A stretch of DNA of 64,000 nucleotides from Hordeum vulgare subsp. vulgare (taxonomy: Eukaryota; Streptophyta; Magnoliopsida; Poales; Poaceae): positions 541,082,316-541,146,315 of the forward strand of contig NC_058519.1 in assembly GCF_904849725.1 (NCBI RefSeq), in the 5' to 3' direction. Positions within the stretch are counted from its first letter, which is position 1. The number at the start of each line of letters is the position of its first letter. Of the stretch, positions 32,358 through 43,921 are shown piece after piece. Both the position numbers and the translations under genes were made by a program. The notes under the pieces were generated by a model. That model saw nothing but the letters and a program-made list of their open reading frames with translations. It ran no database searches and was not told where the DNA came from.

Positions 32358-33380
32358 CTACTCCCAAGGATGGTCCGGGCGATATCCGAAATCATAATGG
32401 GGGTTGTACGGGAGCGCTGCAGCCACTGCCTGATTAGCTGCCTCTCGGAGACGAGCAGCCTTTGCCTCCCTCTCATACTCCTCTGCCTCTCCTCTGGTTA
32501 TGTAATATCTCCGTTTTACCTGAAAGTCAAAGAAGGCAGGAGCAGGAAGGGTAATATGAAAAACACGATGCCGGTAAAATAATAAGCGGTATAGGAGGGA
32601 TTCATCATCCCTCTCAAGGAACTGGTAGCGTGTCAAAGCGACGCGGTCAAGGAAAGCTGTATGGAGCGGCGGATCTCCTTCGCGGATGGGTACTCCAAGG
32701 AAATTCGCTATGCGAGTGGCATAGATCCCACCAAGGAAATCCCCTTCATTAGCATTATTATTTAGCCTCCTTGCTATTATAGCTCCCATGTTGAAACTTC
32801 TATCACCCATTACTGCGCTCTCAAGGATACTAAGGTATGGTGCCCAGAGGTGACAATGATCAATCTTGCAATTAATGCATCTACCTATGAAGAGGGAAAA
32901 GTAATGCAAGGCAGGAAAATGAATGCTTCCCATGGTAGTCTGCATAATATCTCTAGTTTCTCCAACAGTTATAGGAGAGAAAAAATCTCTAACCGAAGAT
33001 TTAGGAGGATCATTGAGACTACCCCAAATAGGTATCTTGCAAATTCTATTGAAATCCTCTAAATCCATGGTATACGATTTGTCATAAAGATCAGACAGTA
33101 CGGATGTATCACGACCAACTGAAAATTTGAATATACGAACAAAAGAGGCAGTGAGCGTAACATACTGTTCACATTTATCGGAGATGAATTCTTCGAGTCC
33201 AACGTTCTGAACAAGTGTATGAAACTCATCTTTGAAACCTGCCTCAATCATGAATTCATCAGAAGGCCATTCACATGGTTGTACCGGTGCGTTCCTCGGT
33301 TGGTAAGGATCGGGCTCCCGAATCGCAAGACGGGGACCTCTCTTGCTTGGGGAACCACCATGATAATTTCTCCTGAACAT
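32358..33380 (-). CDS. Athila ORF1-type protein of A1 (intact frame)
   Basis: 340 codons open from the ATG at 33380 (MFRRNYHGGSPSKRGPR) to the stop at 32358. The sequence looks like the ATHILA ORF-1 family (PF03078; recalled, not searched), with phrases FHTLVQNVGLEEFI, CEQYVTLTASFVRIF and YYITRGEAEEYEREAKAARL. The C-terminal part is alanine- and arginine-rich and probably helical. There is no signal peptide or clear membrane segment, so an envelope role is not supported. The biochemical role of this family is unknown. An intron with good splice sites (33609-33390) precedes the start codon. This is the only accessory gene in the window without a visible break. Confidence 0.78.
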   Translation of the reverse strand: MFRRNYHGGSPSKRGPRLAIREPDPYQPRNAPVQPCEWPSDEFMIEAGFKDEFHTLVQNVGLEEFISDKCEQYVTLTASFVRIFKFSVGRDTSVLSDLYDKSYTMDLEDFNRICKIPIWGSLNDPPKSSVRDFFSPITVGETRDIMQTTMGSIHFPALHYFSLFIGRCINCKIDHCHLWAPYLSILESAVMGDRSFNMGAIIARRLNNNANEGDFLGGIYATRIANFLGVPIREGDPPLHTAFLDRVALTRYQFLERDDESLLYRLLFYRHRVFHITLPAPAFFDFQVKRRYYITRGEAEEYEREAKAARLREAANQAVAAALPYNPHYDFGYRPDHPWE

Positions 33381-33389
33381 CTTCCTTTT

Positions 33390-33609
33390 CTGAAGTTTTC
33401 AGTGACCCAAAGGAAAAGTGAACAAGGCAACTAAACTCGTAGCAACTACTCCAACAAGTGCCTAGAGGCCATATTACGCATCAAAACTACCTGGGACCAG
33501 CTAAAATTAGCATGCAAAGCTCAAGAACATGGTCCCCAATGCAGCAAAAATACGCGAAGTATAAGGCACTAGAGCAAAAACTAATTGGACCAATGGAGGA
33601 GTCACTTAC
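33390..33609 (-). other. Predicted 5'-UTR intron before A1 ORF1
   Basis: On the minus strand CCTTG is followed by GTAAGTG at 33609, a near-perfect donor. AAAACTTCAG ends at 33390, an acceptor, 9 bases before the ORF1 ATG. The intron is 220 bp. Splicing here would place a short leader exon in front of ORF1. Confidence 0.55.
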
Positions 33610-33764
33610 CAAGGAGTAATTTCCCCAAAACAGTTCGGAGAATGGTGCTTTGAGCAAGGAGATCGAAAATCCCAGCAAGAGGAGCAAGAACACGGGTTTG
33701 AGCTACGAAATGAATTTTTCTGGAGGTAGGAGAAGTGGATGAGAGCTAGAATGAGTGGAGGGGG

Positions 33765-33962
33765 TGCATGTGGGCCCCACAAGCCTACCAGGCCCGGCCA
33801 GGGGGGTGGATGGGCCTCCTGGGCTTGTGACCCACTGGCGCATCCCCCAGACTAGCTCTTCGTCTCAGTATTTTTCAAAAATTCCAGAAAAAATCATACT
33901 TGATTTTCAGGACGTTCGGAGAACTTTTATTTTCGGGGTAATTTTCTACAGGACGCTAACAC
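33765..33962 (-). promoter_or_regulatory. LTR-like (U3) segment upstream of A1 ORF1
   Basis: This ~200-bp stretch matches, in the same orientation, the LTR region at about 14262-14430 and 46913-47080. Shared blocks include CACAAGCCT, CAGGCCCGGCCAGG, GGGCTTGTGA, CAGTATTTTT and the sequence around GAACTTTTATTT. In the LTR this region lies just upstream of the TATA box on the minus strand. Here it lies ~150 bp upstream of the predicted leader exon of ORF1, as an internal promoter would. I do not see an obvious TATA box downstream of it. Confidence 0.5.
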
Positions 33963-34160
33963 AGAAAATAGGGAAAACTAAACTAAACCTATCATTTTTC
34001 TTCTAAGCAACCGAAGGTGAAAGCTTGGAACAGAGGTTTGTGACTCCTCGATTCATCCATCTCATGGTCATCGAAAGAAATCTGTCAATGAGGTTGATCA
34101 AGTCTCCCTGACAAAAAAAATTCGAATCGCAAAAGAGAACGGAGAATTTTTCAATAGTCA
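33963..34160 (-). other. A1 spacer between protease and the LTR-like segment
   Basis: No open frame. The protease frame ends with TAG and TGA in tandem at its 3' end. This is where reverse transcriptase would begin in a complete Athila element, but no RT motif is visible on either strand. Confidence 0.7.
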
Positions 34161-35103
34161 CTAGGTCACCTCAATGGGGATGTGTATCTCCCCAACAAGT
34201 AAATCATACTTCATCTTGACAGGAGGCATAGGGCATTCAAAGCTCCCAATAAGAATCGAAGAAGTCTTTTTGATAGCATTGATGTAATGTACTCGATATT
34301 GTTTCTTCGGAAAGTGCACCATATGCTCATTACCGTTGACATGGAAAGTGACATTACCTTTGTTGCAATCTATAACAGCCCCTGCAGTGTTAAGAAAGGG
34401 TCTTCCAAGGATGACCGCCATGGCATCGTCCTCGGGAATATCCAGGATAAGAAAGTCCTTTAAGATAGTAACGTTAGCAACCAAAACACGCATATCCTCG
34501 CAAATGCCGATAGGGAAAGCAGTTGATTTGTCGGCCATTTGTAAAGAGATTTCAGTGGATGTCAACTTATCCAGTTCAAGTCTATGATAAAGAGAGAGAG
34601 GCATAACACTAACACCGGCTCCAAGGTCGCATAAAGAAATTCTAACGTAGTTGCCTTTAATGGAGCAAGGTATAGTGGGCACTCCGGGATCACCTAGTTT
34701 CTTAGGAGTTCCACCCTTGAAGGTATAGTTAGCAAGCATGGTGGAAATCTCAACCTCAGGTATCCTCCTCTTATTAGTAACAATATCCATCATGTACTTA
34801 GCATACAGAGACATTTTGAGCATATCTGTCAAACGCATTTGCAGGAAGACAGGTCTAATCATTTCAACAAAGTGCTCAAAATCCTCTTCATCCTTTTTCT
34901 TGGATGGTTTGGGAGGAAAGGGCCTGGGTTTTAGAACCCATGGTTCCCTTTCTTTACCATGCTTCCTAGCAGGGAAGTCATTCTTATCATATCTCCTAGC
35001 CTTAGGCTGTGGGTTATCAACATCAACAGGTTCAATCTCCACATCCTTATCATTGCTAGGTTGAGCATCAACATGAACATCACTATTGATATTATCATTA
35101 GGC
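34161..35103 (-). pseudogene. A1 gag-pro, C-terminal part with aspartic protease
   Basis: The frame continues the gag frame interrupted at 43922 by C2. A proline- and lysine-rich linker (KPRPFPPKPSKKKDEEDFEH) leads into a retropepsin-like domain with CDLGAGVSVMPLSLYHRL (active-site D-L-G-A) and DDAMAVILGRPFL. It ends after VGEIHIPIEVT at two consecutive stops. The domain itself has no internal stop. Retropepsins cleave the gag-pol polyprotein. The C2 insertion separates it from gag. Confidence 0.85.
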
Positions 35104-35108
35104 TCATG

Positions 35109-36884
35109 TGTTGGAAATATGCCCGAGAGGCAATAATAAAATGGTTATTATCATATTTCCTTGTTCATGATAATCGTCTATTGTTCATGCTATAATTGGA
35201 TTAACAGGAAACAGTAATATATGTGTGAATAAATAGATCACAATGTGTCCCTAGCAAGCCTCTAGTTGGCTAGCTCGTTAGTCAATAGATGATCATGGTT
35301 TCCTGGTCATGGGCATTAGATGTCATTGATAACGGGATCACATCATTGGGAGAATGATGTGATGGACAATACCCAATCCTAAGCATAGCACTAGTTCGTA
35401 TTGTTCGTATGCTAAAGCTTTTCTAATGTCAAGTGTCTTTTCCTTTGACCGTGAGATTGTGCAACTCCCGGATACCATAGGAGTGCTTTGGGTGTATCAA
35501 ACGTCACAACGTAACTGGGTGACTATAAAGGTGCAAATACGGGTATCTCTGAAAGTGTCTGTTGGATTGGTACGAATCGAGATCGGGATTTGTCACTCCG
35601 TGTGACAGAGAGGTATCTCTGGTCCCACTCGGCAGAACATCATCATGAGCTCAACGTGACTAAGGAGTTATTCACATGATGACGTACTACGGAACAAGTC
35701 AAGAGACTTACCGGTAACGAGATTTAACAAGGTATAGTTATACCGACGATCGAATCTCGGGCAAGTTCTGTACCGACAGACAAAGGGAATTGAATACGGG
35801 ATTGATTGAATCCTTGACATCATGGTTCATCCGATGAGATCATCGTGGAACCAAGTGGGAGCTACCATGGGTATCCAGACCCCGCTGATGGTTATTGGCC
35901 GGAGAGGTGTCTTGGTCATGTCTGCCTGTCTCCCGAACCCGTAGGGTCTACACACTTAAGGTTCTATGACGCTAGGGTTATAGGGAATTGTTATACGAGG
36001 TTATCGAAAGTTTTTTGGAGTCCCGGATGAGATCCTGGATGTCCCGAGGAGCTCCAGAATGGTCTGGAGGTAAAGATTGATATATAGGACGGATGGTTTC
36101 GGACACCGGAAGTGTTTCGGGCATCACCGGTAACGTACCGGGACCAACGGAGGTGGCCCCGGGGTCCACGGAAGGGGGGCAACGACCCCGGGAGGCTAGA
36201 TGGGCCAAGTGGGGGAGGGAACCAGCCCCTAGGTTGGCTGGTGCGCCCCCCCACTCATCCCAAGGCGCAGGGGAGAGGGAGGGGGGGGGGGGCAAACCCT
36301 AAGCCAGGTGGGCCTAAGGCCCACCAGGGGTGCGCCACACCCCTCCTACCCTCCTGGCCGCCACCTCCTAGCGCAGATGGGGGCTGCTGCACCCCTTGGG
36401 GGTGGGAACCCTAAGGGCTGCGCCCCCTCCCTCTTCCCCTATATATAGTTGAGGTTTGGGGATGTTTTGAGATAGACTTTTGCCTCTCCCTCGGCACAGC
36501 CCTGCCCTTCTTCCTCCTCCTCTCTGCCGGTGCTTGGCGAAGCCCTGCCGGGAGACATCGTCTCTCCATCGACACCACGCCGTCGTGCTGCTGGAGTTCT
36601 TCCCCAACCTCTCCCTCCTCCTTGCTGGATCAAGGTGCGGGAGACGTCACCGGGCTGCACGTGTGTTGAACGCGGAGGTGCCGTAGTTCGGCACTAGATC
36701 CGAATCACCCCACGATCTGAATCGCCGCGAGTACGACTCCATCAACCGCGTTCTAGTAACGCTCTCGCTTAGTGATCTTCAAAGGTATGAAGATTCAATC
36801 ACCCCTCTCTCGTTGCTGGTCTCTCCATAGGAAGATCTGAATATGCTTAGGATTTTTTTTGAATTTATGCTACGTTACTCAACA
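35109..36884 (+). repeat. C2 5' LTR
   Basis: 1776 bp. A TATATATAG box lies at about 36440-36448 after a GC-rich segment with CCCTTGGGGGTGGG. The LTR ends ACTCAACA. Confidence 0.95.
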
Positions 36885-38140
36885 GTGGCATCCGAGCCAG
36901 GTTTTCTATGCGTAGATTCTATGCACGAGTAGAACACAAAATGTTGTGGGCGATGATTTGTCAATTGCTTGCTGCTACTAGTCTTATTCTTTTCCGGCGG
37001 TATTGTGGGATGAAGCGGCCCAGACCTACATTACACGTACGCTTACGTGAGACTGGTTCCACCGATAGACATGCACACCGTGCATAAAGGTGGCTAGCGG
37101 GTGTCTGTCTCTCCTACTCTAGTCGGATTGGATTTTATGAAAAGGGTCCTTATGAAGGGTAAATAGCTTTGGCATATCATCCTTGTGGCTGTCACGTAGG
37201 TAAGAAAGTGTTCTTGCTAGAAACCCAAATCATCCACGTAAAACTTGCAACAACAATTAGAGGATGTCTAACTTGTTTTTGCAGGGTTTGACATGTGATG
37301 TGATATGGCCAAAGTTGTGATGTTTTATGTATGATGTATGAGATGATCATGTTATTGTAATAGGTTTCATGACTTGCATGTCGATGAGTATGACAACCGG
37401 CAGGAGCCATAGGAGTTGTCTTAATTTATTGTATGAGATGCAACGCCATGTGCTTACTACTTTTACTTCATTGCTAATGGTTAGATATAGTACTAGTGAT
37501 AGTAGTAGTTGGCAGGATGACTTCATAGAGACACAATGATGGAGATCATGGTGTCACGCCGGTGACAATGATGATCATGCGATGCCTGAAGATGGAGATC
37601 GAAAGAGGAAAGATGATAATTGCCATATCGTGTCACTATATGATTGCATTGTGATGTTTATCATGTTTTTCATCTTTTTGCTTAGAACGACGGTAGCATA
37701 ATAAGATGATCCCTCTTAAAATTTCGAGAACGTATTCCCCTAAGTGTGCACCGTTGCGAAGGATCGTTGTCTCGAAGCACCACGTGATGATCGGGTGTGA
37801 TAGATTCTAACATTCGCATACAACGGGTGTAAGCCAGATTTACACACGCGAAACACCTAGGTTGACTCGACGAGCTTAGCATGTACAGACATGACATCGA
37901 ATACAAGAGACCAAAAGGTCGAACATGAGTCGTATGGTTGAATACGATCAGCATGAAGTTGCTCACCATGGTGACTAGTCCGTCTCACGTGATGATCGGA
38001 CACGGGTTAGTCAACATGGATCATGTATCACTTAGATGACTAGAGGGATGTCGATTTAAGTGGGAGTTCATACTCAATTTGATTAAATGAACTTAATTGT
38101 CATGAACTTAGTCTAAAAGTTGTCTTTATAAATATTGTAG
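36885..38140 (+). other. C2 primer-binding site and leader
   Basis: TGGCATCCGAGCCAGG at 36886 is a variant of the initiator-tRNA-Met site TGGTATCAGAGC. A ~1.25-kb untranslated leader follows, similar to that of C1 and without a supported gene. Confidence 0.85.
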
Positions 38141-38935
38141 ATGGCCAACGTTAACCTCAATTTCAACGCATTCCTAGAGAAAACCAAGCTGAAAGATGAT
38201 GGTAGCAACTACGCGGACTGGGTTCGCAACTTGAAGCTCATCCTTGAAGCAGCTAAAAAGGATTATGTCCTTGATGCGCCGCTAGGTGACCGTCCCGCTC
38301 CCGCAGCAGCCCAGGACATTCTGAACGTGTGGCAAACGCGGAGTGATGACTACTCTCTGGTTAGGTGTGGCATGTTATACAGTTTAGAAACGGGGCTCCA
38401 AAGGCGTTTTCAGCAACACGGTGCATATGAGATGTTCCAAGAGCTGAAGCTAGTTTTTCAAGCTCATGCCCGTGTCGAGAGATATGAAGTCTCTGACAAG
38501 TTCTTTAGCTGTAAGATGAAGGAGAACAGTTCTGTCAGTGAGCACATACTCAAAATGTCTGGGTTACACGGTCGTCTGACTTCACTTGGAGTCGAACTTC
38601 CGGATGATGCTATAATTGACAGAATCCTCCAGTCTCTCCAACCAAGCTACAAAGGCTTTGTGCTTAACTACAACATGCAAGGCATGGAGAAGACCATTCT
38701 CGAGTTGTCCTCGATGCTCAAGTCTACAGAAGTAGAAATCACGAAAGAGCATCAAGTGTTGATGGTCAACAAGACCACTAGTTCCAAGAAGGGCAATGGT
38801 AAGAAGAACTTCAAGAAAGACGGCAAAGCCGTTGCCGTGCCCGGTAAGCCAGATATCGGGAAGAATAAAAAGAACGGACCCAAGCCTGAGACTGAATGCT
38901 TCTATTGCAAGGGAAAGGGTCACTGGAAGCGGACA
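38141..38935 (+). pseudogene. gag: C2 gag (truncated zinc knuckle)
   Basis: Opens at the ATG at 38141 (MANVNLNFNAFLEKTKLK) and stays open through the capsid region (ENSSVSEHILKMSGLHGRL) to CFYCKGKGHWKR. The last cysteine of the C-x2-C-x4-H-x4-C knuckle is missing. Compared with C1, about 22 bases coding for the N-C-P-K-Y region are deleted at ~38930. That also shifts the frame into the protease, so the knuckle and the gag-pol connection are lost together. Confidence 0.88.
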
Positions 38936-40139
38936 AGAAGGACGGCAACGTTAAAGGTATATGTGATATACATGTTATTGATGTGTACCTTACCACCACT
39001 CGTAGTAGCTCCTGGGTATTTGATACCAGTGTTGTTGCTCACATTTTCAACTCAAAGCAGGAACTGCGGAATAAGCGGAGACTGGCAAAGGACGAGGTGA
39101 CGATGCGCGTCGGGAATGGCTCCAAGGTCGATGTGATCGCCGTCGGCACGTTACCTCTACATCTACCGTCGGGATTAGTTTTAAACCTTAATAATTGTTA
39201 TTTAGTACCAGCTTTAAGCATGAACATTGTATCAGGGTCTTGCTTAATGCGAGACGGCTACTCATTTAAGTTAGAGAATAATGGTTGTTCTATTTATATG
39301 AGTGATATGTTTATGGTCATGCTCCGCTGATGAATGGTTTATTCTTGATGAATCTCGATCGTGATGTTATGCATATTCATAGTGTGAGTACCAAAAGATG
39401 TAAAGTTGATAATTATAGTCCCACATACTTGTGGCACTACCGCCTTGGTCATATCGGCGTTAAGCGCATGAAGAAGCTCCATACCGATGGACTATTAGAG
39501 TCTCTTGACTTTGAATCATTTGACACATGCGAACCGTGCCTCATGGGCAAGATGGCTAAGACTCCATTCTTAGGAATAATGGAGAGAGCAACCGACTTAT
39601 TGGAAATAATACATACTGATGTGTGTGGTCCAATGAATGTTGCAGCTCGCGGTGGCTATCGTTATGTTCTCACTCTCACCGATGATTTGAGTAGGTATGG
39701 GTATATCTACTTGATGAAGCACAAATCTGAGACATTTGAAAAGTTCAAGGAATTTCAGAGTGAGGTTGAGAATCAACGTGATAGAACAATTAAGTGTCTA
39801 CGATCTGATCGTGGAGGAGAATATTTGAGTCACGAGTTTGGCACACACCTAAGGAAGTGTGGAATCGTTTCACAATTGACGCCGCCTAGCACACCGCAAC
39901 GCAACGGGGTGTTTGAACGTCGTAATCGCAATTTATTAGATATGGTACGATCTATGATGTCTCTTACCGACTTACCGCTATCATTTTGGGGATACGCATT
40001 AGAAACTTCAGCATTCACTTTAAATAGGGCACCGTCTAAATCCGTTGTGACAACACCGTATGAACTATGGTTTGGCAAGAAACCTAAGTTGTCGTTTCTT
40101 AAAGTTTGGGGCTGCGATGCTTATGTGAAGAAACTTTAA
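38936..40139 (+). pseudogene. pol: C2 pol, protease and integrase part (broken)
   Basis: The protease reads WVFDTSVVAHIFNSKQ: the catalytic D-T-G is D-T-S. A stop at 39328-39330 is followed by the same protein in another frame. The zinc region (YRLGHIGVKRMKKLH, CEPCLMGK) and the integrase core (HTDVCGP, SDRGGEY, NGVFERRNR) are recognisable. A TAA at 40137-40139 ends the frame. The next ~230 bp contain more stops and a frameshift before the RT frame opens at 40372. Confidence 0.88.
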
Positions 40140-42083
40140 CCAGAAAAGCTCGAACCCAAAGCGTAGAAATGCGTATTCATAGGATACCCTAAGGAAACTA
40201 TTGGGTATACCTTCTATCTTAGATCCGAAGGTAAAACCTTTGTTGCCAAGAACGGATCCTTTCTAGAAAGAGTTTCTCTCGAAAGAAGTAAGTGGGAGGA
40301 AGGTAGAACTTGATGAGATAATTACACCCCCTCTCGAACAGGATAGTAGCGCAGCGCGGGAAGTTGTTCCTGTGGCGCCTACACCAACTGAAGAGGAAGT
40401 TAATGATAATGATCATGAAGCTTCGGATCAAGTTTCTACTGAACCGCAAAGGTCCACGAGGGCACGCTCCGCACCAGAGTGGTACGGCAACCCTGTGATG
40501 GAAATCATGTTGTTAGACAACGGTGAACCTTCGAACTATGAAGAAGCGATGGCGGGCCCAGATTCCAAGAAATGGCTTGAAGCTATGAAATCCGAGATAG
40601 GATTCATGTATGAGAACAAAGTATGGACTTTGGTGGACTTGCCCGATGACCGGCGAGCCATAGAAAATAAGTGGATCTTCAAGAAGAAGACTGATGCAAA
40701 CGGTAATGTAACCGTTTATAAAGCTCGACTTGTCACAAAGGGTTTTCGACAAATTCAAGGAGTTGACTATGAAGAGACTTTCTCTCCCGTAGCGAAGCTG
40801 AAATCAGTCCGAATCATGTTAGCGATTGTCGCCTTTTATGATTATGAAATTTGGCAAATGGACGTAAAAACAGCGTTCCTTAACGGGGACCTTAAGGAAG
40901 AGTTGTATATGATGGAACCAGAAGGTTTTGTCGACCCTAAAGGTGCTCACAAAGTGTGCAAGCTCCAGTGCTCCATCTATGGGCTGGTGCAAGCATCTCG
41001 GAGTTGGAACATTCGCGTTAATGAGGTGACTAAAGCGTTTCGGTTCATACAGGTTTATGGAGAAGCCTGTCTATACAAGAAAGTGAGTAGGAGCTCTGTA
41101 GCTTTCCTCATACTGTATGTGCATGACATATTATTGATGGGGAACAATACAGAAATGTTGGAGAACATAAAGGCCTATTTGAACAAGAGTTTTTCAATGA
41201 AGGACCTTGGAGAAGCTGCATACATATTATGCATCAAGATCTATAGAGATAGATCAAGACGCCTCATAGGTCTTTTGCAAAGTACATACCTTGACAAGAT
41301 ATTGAAGAAGTTCAATATGGAAAACTCAAAGAAAGGGTTCTTGCCAGTTTTGCAAGGTATGAGATCGAGTAAGACTCAGTCGCCGACCACGGCAGCAGAT
41401 AGAGAGAAGATGAGTTTTGTCCCCTACGCTTCAGCCGTAGGATCTCTAATGTATGCCATGCTGTGTACCAGACTTGATATAAACCTTGCCATAAGTTTGG
41501 TAGGGAGGTACCAAAGTGATCCCGGTATGGAACACTGGACATGAGTCAAGAATATCCTTAAGTACCTGAAAAGGACTAAGGAAATGTTTCTCGTTTATGG
41601 AGGTGACAAAGAGCTCGTCGTAAAGGGTTACGCCGACCCCAGCTTCGACACAGATCCGGATGACTCTAAGTCACATACCGGATACGTATATGTTTTGAAT
41701 GGTGGGGCAGTGAGCTAGTGCAGTAGCAAGCAAGAAGTCGTGGCAGCATCTACATGTGAAGCGGAGTACATAGCTGCTTCAGAAGCAGCTCATGAACGAA
41801 TTTGGGTGAAGGAGCTCATCACCGACCTTGGAGTGGTTCCAAGCGCGTTGGGTCCAATGATACTCTTCTGTGATAACACTGGGGCCATTGCCATAGCCAA
41901 GGATCCCAGGTTTCATCGGAAGACGAAGCACATCAAACGCCGCTACAACTCCATCCAGGACCATGTCCAGAGTGGAGTAATAGATATTTATAAAGTACAC
42001 ACGGATCTGAATATTGCAGACCCGTTGACTAAACCTCTTCCACGAGCAAAACATGATCAACACCATAATGCTATGGGTGTTTG
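40140..42083 (+). pseudogene. pol: C2 pol, reverse transcriptase and RNase H part (broken)
   Basis: RT is open from 40372 with NKWIFKKKTDANGN and QMDVKTAFLNGD. The catalytic motif reads YVHD (FLILYVHDILL) instead of YVDD, so one metal-binding aspartate is replaced by histidine. A TGA at 41542-41544 and a TAG near 41716 (where C1 has tryptophan) break the frame. RNase H follows with STCEAEYIAAS, LFCDNTGAIAIA and DPLTKPLPRAKH. No activity is expected. Confidence 0.9.
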
Positions 42084-42118
42084 ATACATCACAATGTAAC
42101 TAGATTATTGACTCTAGT

Positions 42119-42131
42119 GCAAGTGGGAGAC
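42119..42131 (+). other. C2 polypurine tract
   Basis: GCAAGTGGGAGAC immediately before the 3' LTR, the same motif as in C1. Confidence 0.8.
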
Positions 42132-43916
42132 TGTTGGAAATATGCCCTAGAGGCAATAATAAAATGGTTATTAACATATTTCCTTGTTCATGATAATCAT
42201 CTATTGTTCATGCTATAACTGTATTAACAGGAAACAGTAATACATGTGTGAATAAATAGATCACAATGTGTCCCTAGCAATCCTCTAGTTGGCTAGCTCG
42301 TTAGTCAATAGATGATCATGGTTTCCTGGTCATGGGCATTAGATGTCATTGATAACGGGATCACATCATTGGGAGAATGATGTGATGGACAAGACCCAAT
42401 CCTAAGCATAGCACTAAATCGTAATTTTTCGTATGCTAAAGCTTTTCTAATGTCAAGTGTCTTTTCCTTCGACTCTGAGATTGTGCAACTCCCGGATACC
42501 GTAGGAGTGCTTTGGGTGTATCAAACGTCACAACGTAACTGGGTGACTATAAAGGTGCACTACGTCTATCTGTGAAAGTGTCTGTTGGGTTTGTACGAAT
42601 CGAGATCGGGATTTGTCACTCCGTGTGACGGAGAGGTATCTCTACGCCCACTCAGTAGAACATCATCATGAGCTCAATGTGACTAAGGAGTTAGTCACAT
42701 GATGACGTACTACGAAACAAGTAAAGAGACTTACCGGTAACGAGATTGAACAAGGTATAGGTATACCGACGATCGATTCTCGGGCAAGTTCTATACCGAC
42801 AGACAAAGGGAATTGTATACGGGATTGATTGAATCCTTGACATCGTGGTTCATCCGATGAGATCATCGTGGAGCAAGTGGGAGCCACCATGGGTATCCAG
42901 ACCCCGCTGATGGTTATTGGCCGGAGAGGTGTCTCGGTCATGTCTGCCTGTCTCCCGAACCCGTAGGGTCTACACACTTAAGGTTCTATGACGCTAGGGT
43001 TATAGGGAATTGTTATACAAGGTTATCTAAAGTTGTTCAGAGTCCCGGATGAGATCCCAGATGTCACAAGGAGCTCCAGAATGGTCCGGAGGTAAAGATT
43101 GATATATAGGACGGATGGTTTTGGACACCGGAAGTGTTTCGGGCATTACCGGTAACGTACCGGGACCACCGGAGCTGGCCCCGGCGGTCCACCGAAGAGG
43201 GGAAACGACCCCGGGAGGCTAGATGGGCCAAGTGGGGGAGGGAACCAGCCTCTAGGTGGGCTGGTGCGCCCTCCCCCCCCCCCCCCCACTCAGCCCAAGG
43301 TGCAGGGGAGAGGGAAGGGGGGGGGAAACCCTAAGCCAGGTGGGCCTAAGGCCCACCAGGGGTGCGCCACACCCCTCCTCCCCTCCTGGCTGCCACCTCG
43401 TGACGTAGATGGTGGCTGCCGCACCCCTTGGGGGTGGGAACCCTAAGGGCTGCGCCCCCTCCCTCTTCCCCTATATATATTTGAGGTTTGGGGCTGTTTT
43501 GAGATAGACTTTTGCCTCTCCCTCGTCGCAGCCCTGCCCTTGTTCCTCCTCCTCTCTACCTGTGCTTGGCGAAGCCCTGCCGGGAGACCTCGTCTCTCCA
43601 TCGACACCATGTTGTCGTGCTGCTGGAGTTCTTCCCCAACCTCTCCCTCCTCCTTGCTGGATCAAGGTGCGGGAGACGTCACCGGGCTGCATGTGTGTTG
43701 AACGCGGAGGTGCCGTAGTTCGGCACTAGATCGGAATCACACCGCGATCTGAATCGCTGCGAGTACGACTCCATCAACCGCGTTCTAATAACGCTTCCGC
43801 TTAGCGATCTTCAAAGGTATGAAGATGCACTCACCCCTCTCTCATTGCTGGCCTCTCCATAGGAAGATCTGAATATGCATAGGAAATTTTTTGAATTTAT
43901 GCTACGTTACCCAACA
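42132..43916 (+). repeat. C2 3' LTR
   Basis: 1785 bp, TGTTGGAAATATGCCCTAG to TACGTTACCCAACA. A TATATATAT box lies at about 43472-43480. A homopolymer C run (about 43269-43286) is longer than in the 5' copy. Confidence 0.95.
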
Positions 43917-43921
43917 TCATG

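Larger units (their letters stand above)
35109..43916 (+). mobile_element. Complete Copia retrotransposon C2 (Angela/BARE/WIS-like)
   Basis: 8,808 bp with LTRs at 35109-36884 and 42132-43916 and a perfect TSD TCATG (35104-35108, 43917-43921). It inserted into the gag-pro frame of A1, in the opposite orientation. Start TGTTGGAAATATGCC, end TACGTTACCCAACA in the 3' copy. Gag-pol is related to that of C1 but has its own set of defects, including lost active-site residues in protease and reverse transcriptase. Confidence 0.95.
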
